A stretch of 12,871 bases of DNA from Actinomycetota bacterium (GTDB taxonomy: Bacteria > Actinomycetota > Actinomycetes > Actinomycetales > Microbacteriaceae): assembly GCA_027728145.1 (NCBI GenBank), contig JAQBZV010000010.1, forward strand, positions 1 to 12,871. Direction: 5' to 3'. How positions within the stretch are numbered: the first letter of the stretch is position 1; the number at the start of each line of letters is the position of its first letter. The notes under the pieces were generated by a model, which saw only the letters and a list, made by a program, of their open reading frames with translations, did no database searches and was not told where the DNA came from. Positions 1 through 4,796 of the stretch are shown here, in pieces. Both the position numbers and the translations under genes were made by a program.

Positions 1-194
1 TCCCGGCCATCAACCTCACCTCAGGACAAATATCGGTCCTCCGGCTGGTTGCCAGGGGGCTCTCCAACCGCGCCATTGCCGACGAGCTCTATGCTCCGGA
101 CAAATGGAGCTTGTTGCGCAATTCGCAAGGCATGACTCAACTTTTCGTCCGGCTTGAAGAGACAGCTATCCCCGCCGTGTCAGTCCCCCGCTAG
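1..194 (+). CDS. C-terminal end of a LuxR-type helix-turn-helix regulator (5' partial)
   Basis: The window opens inside an open frame whose first complete codon is at base 3 and which stops at TAG 192-194. The visible 63 residues start PAINLTSGQISVLRLVARGL and continue SNRAIADELY. This matches the first half of the LuxR/GerE DNA-binding domain: LT..q..VL.lva.GlSN..IA..L, the scaffold and first HTH helix. The following part (APDKWSLLRNSQGMTQLF) does not resemble the usual recognition helix (sv.TVk.Hv..i..KLgv). It may be a divergent subfamily. Third codon positions are mostly G or C, which supports real coding, and I found no better continuation in the other frames. The N-terminal part, perhaps a receiver domain, is outside the window. 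The last 15 bases overlap the 3' end of the convergent RNA methyltransferase gene. The family call is moderate; target and signal are unknown. Confidence 0.55.
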   Translation, partial: PAINLTSGQISVLRLVARGLSNRAIADELYAPDKWSLLRNSQGMTQLFVRLEETAIPAVSVPR

Positions 195-818
195 AGGTTG
201 GTGGGTCATGATCCACTGGTGCATAACAATGGCTGCCGCCGCACTGGCGTTGAGTGATCGCGTGGACCCAAACTGAGTGATCTCCACTGCCATGTCCGCG
301 GCAGCCAGTGCTTCAACAGAGAGCCCTGGGCCCTCCTGGCCAAAAAGGATGACGCATTCTCGGGGTAACGGGGTCGTTTCGAGGGGTTTCGACCCCTCCA
401 CATTGTCAATGGCCACAATCGGTAATGCGTGCTCGCGGGCATAGCTCACCAAATCATCAATGGTGGGGTGGTGCATCACCCGCTGATAGCGATCGGTTAC
501 CATCGCTCCCCGCCGATTCCAGCGCTTCCGACCCACGATGTGGACGGTGTCCGCGAGAAAAGCATTCGCACTGCGCACAATCGACCCAATGTTCAAATCG
601 TGTTGCCAGTTCTCGATAGCGACGTGGAAGGAGTGCCTCCTCGTGTTCAGATCCTCGACAATTGCGTCCATCGACCAGTATCGATACTGGTCGACCACGT
701 TCCTCGAGTCCCCCTTCTCCAGAAGCTCAGGGTCATAGTGGTCACCCTCAGGCCACGTCCCCTGCCAGGGTCCCACTCCCCAGGTGGTGGCCTCGGGGTG
801 GGGGTTATCCTCGTTCAC
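180..818 (-). CDS. TrmH/SpoU-family RNA 2'-O-methyltransferase
   Basis: A 212-residue SPOUT-fold methyltransferase that would transfer methyl from S-adenosylmethionine to a ribose 2'-OH of tRNA or rRNA in the cytoplasm. The three SpoU motifs are in order. Motif 1 at residues 76-87 (NIGSIVRSANAF) carries the family's N...R pair, N76 and R82. Motif 2 is around 156-168 (VILFGQEGPGLS). Motif 3 is at 183-197 (FGSTRSLNASAAAAI) and belongs to the trefoil-knot cofactor site. About 65 residues precede the core, including the stretch DQYRYW at 43-48. The substrate cannot be told from sequence, so I give no gene symbol. The start is GTG at 818-816 with no Shine-Dalgarno, but a TAGGCT -10 box six bases upstream suggests a leaderless mRNA. 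It is divergent from the DNA methyltransferase gene and overlaps the upstream HTH gene tail to tail by 15 bp. Confidence 0.9.
   Translation of the reverse strand: MNEDNPHPEATTWGVGPWQGTWPEGDHYDPELLEKGDSRNVVDQYRYWSMDAIVEDLNTRRHSFHVAIENWQHDLNIGSIVRSANAFLADTVHIVGRKRWNRRGAMVTDRYQRVMHHPTIDDLVSYAREHALPIVAIDNVEGSKPLETTPLPRECVILFGQEGPGLSVEALAAADMAVEITQFGSTRSLNASAAAAIVMHQWIMTHQPLAGD
671..694. repeat. Perfect 24-bp palindrome inside the RNA methyltransferase gene
   Basis: Bases 671-694 are a perfect palindrome; the half-site is TCGACCAGTATC. It lies at nucleotides 125-148 of the RNA methyltransferase gene, over codons for V42 to M50. As RNA it could form a 10-bp stem with a UCGA loop close to the 5' end of the mRNA. 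Whether it is functional or a by-product of the codons for DQYRYW is unknown. Confidence 0.9.
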
Positions 819-824
819 GCACCT

Positions 825-830
825 AGCCTA
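825..830 (-). promoter_or_regulatory. -10 box TAGGCT for a leaderless RNA methyltransferase transcript
   Basis: On the minus strand TAGGCT (830 to 825) is followed by six bases and then GTG at 818. This places the start codon at the expected +1 of a TANNNT promoter. No Shine-Dalgarno sequence lies in the 38-bp spacer and no -35 resembling TTGACA is visible. Leaderless mRNAs are common in Actinobacteria. The box is part of a short CCTAG-C-CTAGG inverted repeat at 822-832. Confidence 0.5.
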
Positions 831-843
831 GGCACCCTTTCGA

Positions 844-849
844 TAACCT
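844..849 (+). promoter_or_regulatory. -10 box TAACCT for a leaderless DNA methyltransferase transcript
   Basis: TAACCT ends seven bases before the GTG start at 857. The 20 bases before the start contain no purine-rich Shine-Dalgarno, so transcription starting at or next to the GTG is the simplest reading. It faces the TAGGCT box of the divergent gene only 13 bp away. Confidence 0.4.
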
Positions 850-856
850 TTCCCCT

Positions 857-1702
857 GTGCCTAAGCCTTCCTGGAGTCCCGAGGGTCCCTCGTTACTCCT
901 CGAGGGCGACAACCTGGAGCTGATGAAGTCTTTACCCGAGGGCTCCTTCACCCTGTGTTACCTCGACCCACCGTTCAACACCGGTCGAACCCAGCAACGC
1001 ACAACCTCCACGGTCACGGGATCGAGTGAGTCGGGGAGGCAAGGTTTCGGGGGTCGAACCTACGACTTCACCCTGCATTCTGTGACCAGTTTTGACGATA
1101 CGTTCGCCAACTACTGGGAGTTTCTCGCACCGAGACTCATCGAAGCATGGCGCTTGCTGGCACCCGAGGGAACCCTCTACCTCCACCTGGACTGGCGGGA
1201 GGTCCACTATGCCAAGGTGGCGATGGACCAAATGTTTGGTCGTGAGAACTTTCTGAACGAAATCATTTGGGCGTATGACTACGGAGCGAAGTCAAAGAGC
1301 CGCTGGCCCACCAAACACGACACGATTCTGGTCTACGTCAAAGACCCTTCCGCCTACATTTTCAACAGCGACGATATCGACCGAGAACCCTACATGGCAC
1401 CAGGGTTGGTCGGCCCAGAAAAAGCTGCCAGGGGCAAACTCCCGACCGACGTCTGGTGGCACACCATCGTTTCGCCCACCGGCAAGGAGAAGACCGGGTA
1501 TGCGACCCAAAAACCGCTGGGGATTCTCACCCGCATCGTTCGCGCTTCATCTCGACCCGGTGACTGGGTTCTGGATCCCTTCGCAGGCAGTGGGACGACA
1601 GCTCACGCGGCGGCAGAACTGGGGAGAAAGTTTGTAGTGATGGACTCCAATCCGGAAGCCCTCGAGATCATGAAACGACGCCTGGGGCACTACCTCAGCT
1701 AA
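857..1702 (+). CDS. Orphan site-specific DNA N6-adenine methyltransferase (beta class)
   Basis: A 281-residue SAM-dependent DNA methyltransferase. Motif IV is LDPPFNTG with DPPF at 37-40, the N6-adenine form of the catalytic motif. It comes before SAM-binding motif I, VLDPFAGSGTT at 238-248. This order (IV...I) defines the beta class, which includes CcrM- and HinfI-type enzymes. TQKPLGIL at 217-224 fits the motif that precedes motif I in this class, and FVVMDSNPEA at 259-268 fits motif II. The central part, about residues 45-80 and 140-210, would hold target recognition. The protein has no C-terminal extension of the CcrM kind. No restriction endonuclase or specificity subunit lies on either side, so it is probably a solitary methyltransferase with an epigenetic or repair-marking role. 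The recognition site is not predictable here. The start is GTG at 857, probably leaderless. Its TAA overlaps the stop of the convergent gene by 4 bp. Confidence 0.88.
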   Translation: MPKPSWSPEGPSLLLEGDNLELMKSLPEGSFTLCYLDPPFNTGRTQQRTTSTVTGSSESGRQGFGGRTYDFTLHSVTSFDDTFANYWEFLAPRLIEAWRLLAPEGTLYLHLDWREVHYAKVAMDQMFGRENFLNEIIWAYDYGAKSKSRWPTKHDTILVYVKDPSAYIFNSDDIDREPYMAPGLVGPEKAARGKLPTDVWWHTIVSPTGKEKTGYATQKPLGILTRIVRASSRPGDWVLDPFAGSGTTAHAAAELGRKFVVMDSNPEALEIMKRRLGHYLS

Positions 1703-2304
1703 CGCAGGGAGCTCGTGAAGGTCGCTCCGCTCTCGGAGTAGACAAAGCAATACACCCCTCGCTCACCGGCATCCCACTGGTCCGCGCTGACCGGGTAGGA
1801 GTAGCTGGTTCGCAGGTCACTAAATTCCTGGGCGACCTCAATGTTCACCAGGTCTCGCACATCACACGCAGCCCGCGCAGCCGCCAATACCGCCGGATCT
1901 CCCGGATATGGCTCTGAGGCAACTCTCGAGAGCAGTTCAGCATGCAGCAGCTCCGCAGTGTGGGGTGAGGAACAGCTGACCACCTGGAACTCTTCAGCAA
2001 AGGGGTCGCTGAATCCGGTGAGACATTCCCCGCCACGAAGCTCATCCCACGCCCAGGTCCCCGGTGTCTGGGACGGAGGCCCAAGTTCGGGGAATTCCGC
2101 GGCAATCTCCACAACGTCGACGACTTCCTCGACCATGACATCCTCCGGTGCTCCCACGCTCTGCCCCAGAACGAACGCTCCCACCCACACACCCAGGGTG
2201 ACAAGCGTCCCCAAGACCCACAGGCTGACAAAGATGGTCTGCCCCCGGGCGGTCTGGGTCAGGCGGGGTTTGGGGGGTGTGCTGGGTTCACTCTGTTCAG
2301 TCAT
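1699..2304 (-). CDS. Membrane-anchored Septum_form-like (PF13845-type) protein
   Basis: A 201-residue protein. It has a short Pro/Ser/Thr-rich cytoplasmic start (1-22), one hydrophobic segment at about 23-46 (IFVSLWVLGTLVTLGVWVGA), an acidic linker at about 53-80 and an extracytoplasmic domain. That domain has four cysteines (C94, C111, C147, C186) in the setting W..L..GeCL...v.CssPH.AEl...C......P....W..G.r...Cf.y. The spacing fits the actinobacterial Septum_form family, where the cysteines probably form two disulfides. Despite the family name, the molecular function is not established. The gene follows pyrE with no gap: the pyrE TGA (2307-2305) abuts this ATG (2304-2302), and no strong Shine-Dalgarno is seen. 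Translation is therefore probably coupled to pyrE, and the two share the leaderless pyrE promoter. The 3' end overlaps the convergent DNA methyltransferase by 4 bp. Confidence 0.7.
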   Translation of the reverse strand: MTEQSEPSTPPKPRLTQTARGQTIFVSLWVLGTLVTLGVWVGAFVLGQSVGAPEDVMVEEVVDVVEIAAEFPELGPPSQTPGTWAWDELRGGECLTGFSDPFAEEFQVVSCSSPHTAELLHAELLSRVASEPYPGDPAVLAAARAACDVRDLVNIEVAQEFSDLRTSYSYPVSADQWDAGERGVYCFVYSESGATFTSSLR

Positions 2305-2850
2305 TCACAAACCCAGGTCGCCCAATCCCAGTGCTGCTCGGTAGGGATACCCCGCTTCTTCAATAACCCGGTCCGCTCCGGTATTGCGATCGACCACAAC
2401 ACAGACGGCGACAACTTCTCCTCCGGCTTTTTCGATTGCGCGCGCTGCCGTCAAGGGTGACCCACCCGTTGTTGAGGTGTCCTCCACCACCACGATGCGC
2501 TTGCCCCGCACATCGGGGCCCTCGATCTGGCGACCTCGACCGTGATCTTTGGCTTCTTTGCGGACGACCAGGGCGTCATAGGTCTTCCCCACGAGGAGTC
2601 CGCGATGCATAATCGCGGACGCAATCGGGTCAGCCCCCATCGTCAGGCCGCCGATCGCGTCAATGGGCTCAAACTCATCCAGAATCTCCAGCATCACGTC
2701 ACCGATAAGCGGGGCCACTCGATGGTCCAGGCTGACCTGACGCAGATCGATATAGAACGACGCTTTCTGGCCGCTGGTGAGGGTGAAATCTCCGTGGTGG
2801 ACGGCGTCCCGGGAGATGAACTGGATGAGGTCTCCCCGCGCGCTGCCCAC
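2305..2850 (-). CDS. pyrE: Orotate phosphoribosyltransferase
   Basis: A 181-residue enzyme of pyrimidine synthesis that converts orotate and PRPP to orotidine 5'-monophosphate and pyrophosphate in the cytoplasm. Visible signatures are TSGQKASFYIDLR at 25-37, the catalytic loop VRKEAKDHGRGRQIEG at 96-111 and the PRPP-binding loop VVVEDTSTTGGSP at 120-132, with the two acidic residues E123 and D124. The length fits the short bacterial PyrE form (about 180-215 residues). The start is GTG at 2850-2848, six bases after a TAGACT -10 box and without a Shine-Dalgarno, so the mRNA is probably leaderless. It is divergent from exonuclease III across only 35 bp and is immediately followed by the Septum_form-like gene in the same transcript. 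No other pyr genes are in the window. The coding sequence contains a strong 9-bp stem at 2598-2620. Confidence 0.95.
   Translation of the reverse strand: MGSARGDLIQFISRDAVHHGDFTLTSGQKASFYIDLRQVSLDHRVAPLIGDVMLEILDEFEPIDAIGGLTMGADPIASAIMHRGLLVGKTYDALVVRKEAKDHGRGRQIEGPDVRGKRIVVVEDTSTTGGSPLTAARAIEKAGGEVVAVCVVVDRNTGADRVIEEAGYPYRAALGLGDLGL
2598..2620. repeat. Inverted repeat (9+5+9) inside pyrE
   Basis: GTCCGCGAT at 2598-2606 and ATCGCGGAC at 2612-2620 are exact reverse complements separated by five bases. In pyrE mRNA this makes a GC-rich 9-bp stem with a 5-base loop over codons for residues near A77-R83. No U-run follows, so it is not an intrinsic terminator. Confidence 0.85.
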
Positions 2851-2856
2851 ACCCTC

Positions 2857-2862
2857 AGTCTA
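2857..2862 (-). promoter_or_regulatory. -10 box TAGACT for the leaderless pyrE transcript
   Basis: On the minus strand TAGACT (2862 to 2857) is followed by six bases and the GTG start of pyrE at 2850. Spacing and consensus (TANNNT) match the exonuclease III and RNA methyltransferase promoters in this window. No -35 consensus is visible. Confidence 0.55.
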
Positions 2863-2873
2863 GCTTCGCGCTT

Positions 2874-2879
2874 TAGGCT
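2874..2879 (+). promoter_or_regulatory. -10 box TAGGCT for a leaderless exonuclease III transcript
   Basis: TAGGCT is followed by exactly six bases and then ATG at 2886, so transcription would begin at the A of the start codon. The box has the same sequence and spacing as the one before the RNA methyltransferase gene. No Shine-Dalgarno precedes the ATG. Confidence 0.6.
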
Positions 2880-2885
2880 TGCCTC

Positions 2886-3722
2886 ATGAGAATCGCGACC
2901 TGGAACGTCAACTCCATTCGCACCAGAAAAGCCTTGGTCATCGATTTTCTCCACACCTCCGACATTGATGTGGTGCTGATGCAGGAAACCAAGTGTCGCG
3001 ACGACCAGTTTCCCTTTGAGGACTTCGAGGCCGCCGGCTACGAGGTGGCGCACTTTGGCGTCAACCAATGGAATGGCGTGGGCATAGCCTCCAGGCTTCC
3101 CCTGCAGGACATCGAGCAGGGTTTCCCCGGAATGCCAGGTTTTAGCAAGGACCCCTCCGCGGAACCAGCGCTCGAAGCCCGTGCGCTCTCGGCCACCGTC
3201 GAGGGGTTTCGCCTCTGCTCTGTCTATGTTCCCAACGGTCGCGCCCTGGATGATCCACACCTCGACTACAAGCTGCGCTTTATCGAAGCTCTGGGAGAGC
3301 ACTACCGCTCGTACCAGGAGCTCCCAGGAGCTTTTCCGGTTGCCATCGGGGGAGACTTCAATGTGGCGCCAGAAGACTCTGACGTGGGAGACCCAGCGTT
3401 CTTAGTTCCCGGCACCACCCACACCTCGGAGGTTGAGCGAGGAGCCCTCCAGGCATTCCTGGCCCGTGCGGGGCTGCGCGACACTGTTCGTCCGTTAGCC
3501 CCCACCGGCTATACCTACTGGGATTACAAACAGGGCAAGTTTCCTAAGGACCACGGGATGAGGATCGACTTTATCTATGGTTCTGAAGGTTTCGCCTCTC
3601 AGGTCACCCATGCCTCTATTGCGAAGGACCAGCGCAGCGGTGAGGGTCCAAGCGATCACGTCCCGGTCGTCGTTGAGGTGGGCGGCGGGGATGATGACTT
3701 TGACCGCCCGATGGTGTTCTAA
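2886..3722 (+). CDS. xth: Exodeoxyribonuclease III (AP endonuclease, ExoIII family)
   Basis: A 278-residue Mg-dependent base-excision-repair nuclease. It cuts 5' of abasic sites and degrades one strand 3' to 5'. All endonuclease/exonuclease/phosphatase-fold motifs are present: MRIATWNVNSIR at 1-12 (N7), LMQETKC at 31-37 with metal ligand E34, SVYVPNG at 112-118 with Y114, AIGGDFNVAPED at 153-164 with D157 and N159, YTYWDYK at 209-215, MRIDFIY at 225-231 with D228, and GPSDHVPV at 254-261 with the catalytic D257-H258 pair. The ATG start gives exactly the N-terminus expected for the family. The transcript is probably leaderless. It is divergent from pyrE, and its TAA overlaps the stop of the permease gene by 4 bp. 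Function is secure; which AP-endonuclease paralogue it is cannot be told. Confidence 0.95.
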   Translation: MRIATWNVNSIRTRKALVIDFLHTSDIDVVLMQETKCRDDQFPFEDFEAAGYEVAHFGVNQWNGVGIASRLPLQDIEQGFPGMPGFSKDPSAEPALEARALSATVEGFRLCSVYVPNGRALDDPHLDYKLRFIEALGEHYRSYQELPGAFPVAIGGDFNVAPEDSDVGDPAFLVPGTTHTSEVERGALQAFLARAGLRDTVRPLAPTGYTYWDYKQGKFPKDHGMRIDFIYGSEGFASQVTHASIAKDQRSGEGPSDHVPVVVEVGGGDDDFDRPMVF

Positions 3723-4645
3723 ACCGGGGCCAAAAGAAACGCGAGACCCATCATGATGGGCAACGAGACAACGGTGGTCAGGACCACCGAATCTCTCGCT
3801 AAGGGCGTCGCAACTCCGTAGCGCTGGGAGTAGTTGAACACATTTTGGGCACTGGGTAACGCGGCCAGAATGACCACCGTATAGAGCGCATGGGGCTCCA
3901 GTGAAAACACAAACACCCCCAGCACCCAAGCAAGCAAGGGCATCACAGCGAGCTTGATGACAGCCGCCACCGTGATTTCCACGCGATACTCGTGTGCTTC
4001 CCAGAGGCGCTGGGAGGCAAGCGACAAACCCAGGGCAAAAAGCAACGTCGGGACTGCTGCCTGACCCAGAAGCTCCAGGGGTTCGTGGACGACGTCGGGA
4101 AGGGTGATATCCCACCACGACACCAGAACGCCGAGCATGGAGCCAATAATGAGAGGGTTCCGAATCGGGCCAGACAGGATCCTCCGAAGAGACACCGACC
4201 CCTGGTGGGTCACATCCAAAATTGTCAGCGCGATAGGGGACATCACAATCAACTGGAACAGCAGCACAGGCGCAGCCAGTGCTGGGTCCCCGAGGATGTA
4301 GGCGGCGAGGGGCAATCCAATGTTGTTGGAGTTCACATAGGACGCTGCAAGTCCTCCGACGGTCAACCGCCCCGGCCCACGAACCTTCGAGAGCACCGCC
4401 ACGACCACATAAAGCGCTAACGCCAAGGTCGCGGCAAGCGCCGACACCGGCAAGAGCGCAGAAAACAAAACCTGAATGTCGGCATCCCCCAAGACGATGA
4501 ACAGCAACGCTGGGGAAAAAACAAAGAACGCGGCCTTGGAGAGGACATCCAGTGCTGTGGGCCCGAGGATTCCTATTCGGCCCGTGACATAGCCGGTGGC
4601 GACCACGAGAGTCACGATCGCGAACCCGACAAAAACTTCCGTCAC
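3719..4645 (-). CDS. AEC-family permease (auxin-efflux-carrier-like)
   Basis: An inner-membrane transporter of the AEC family (bile/arsenite/riboflavin transporter superfamily). Members move organic acids or other small metabolites; the substrate here is unknown. With the GTG at 4645-4643 as start, the protein has 308 residues and begins TEVFVGFAIVTLVVATGYVTG, which aligns with the first membrane helix of the family. About ten hydrophobic segments follow. The two unwound-helix motifs of the family are visible: YVNSNNIGLP at about 103-112 and LPSAQNVFNYSQRYG at about 263-277. The frame stays open 32 codons further upstream to an ATG at 4741. That extension is arginine-rich, has a poor start context and lies over the inverted repeats of the spacer, so I reject it. 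An 18-bp inverted repeat sits just before the GTG. The 3' end overlaps exonuclease III by 4 bp. Confidence 0.85.
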   Translation of the reverse strand: MTEVFVGFAIVTLVVATGYVTGRIGILGPTALDVLSKAAFFVFSPALLFIVLGDADIQVLFSALLPVSALAATLALALYVVVAVLSKVRGPGRLTVGGLAASYVNSNNIGLPLAAYILGDPALAAPVLLFQLIVMSPIALTILDVTHQGSVSLRRILSGPIRNPLIIGSMLGVLVSWWDITLPDVVHEPLELLGQAAVPTLLFALGLSLASQRLWEAHEYRVEITVAAVIKLAVMPLLAWVLGVFVFSLEPHALYTVVILAALPSAQNVFNYSQRYGVATPLARDSVVLTTVVSLPIMMGLAFLLAPV

Positions 4646-4764
4646 GAGGGAATAGTCTGCTCTATTCTCCGAGCACCTAAGTACACGCAATAAAGTTGCG
4701 CGGCGCCCGTGAAACACGCACCAGGTTGGCGCCAAAAACACCCATGCGCACCAAACCCCCGCTT

Positions 4765-4770
4765 TACACT
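4765..4770 (+). promoter_or_regulatory. Possible -10 box TACACT for the DUF6421-like gene
   Basis: TACACT matches TANNNT and would give a transcript starting near 4777, with a leader of about 20 bases carrying the Shine-Dalgarno at 4786-4791. No matching -35 element is evident. A second AT-rich candidate, TAATAC at 4777-4782, would start transcription inside the Shine-Dalgarno and fits less well. Confidence 0.35.
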
Positions 4771-4785
4771 GACCTCTAATACGTC

Positions 4786-4791
4786 AGGAGG
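4786..4791 (+). promoter_or_regulatory. Ribosome binding site AGGAGG setting the DUF6421-like start
   Basis: AGGAGG is followed by five bases and ATG at 4797. A second in-frame ATG lies two codons later (MSM), and the spacing favours the first. Unlike the four leaderless candidates at 818, 857, 2850 and 2886, this start has a conventional Shine-Dalgarno. Confidence 0.7.
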
Positions 4792-4796
4792 CCGCT

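Larger units (their letters stand above)
4646..4796. promoter_or_regulatory. Divergent regulatory spacer with three inverted repeats
   Basis: At 151 bp this is the longest non-coding stretch of the window. It separates the divergent permease and DUF6421-like genes. It holds three perfect inverted repeats: GAATAG-N6-CTATTC at 4650-4667 (five bases from the permease GTG), CGCAA-TAAAG-TTGCG at 4686-4700, and CGTG-AAA-CACG at 4708-4718. Two GGCGCC hexamers at 4702-4707 and 4728-4733 flank the last repeat. These are candidate operators; no binding protein can be named. Confidence 0.45.

Noticed and set aside
857..1702. Type II restriction-modification system
   Set aside because: Only the methyltransferase is present; both neighbours are identified as unrelated genes on the opposite strand.
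2694..3302. A 202-codon minus-strand open frame across the pyrE/xth junction
   Set aside because: It covers the leaderless promoters and two well-supported genes and shows no domain.
4646..4741. Upstream ATG extending the permease by 32 residues
   Set aside because: The extension is arginine-rich and unlike the family N-terminus, and it would cover the inverted-repeat spacer. The GTG at 4645 gives the expected first membrane helix.
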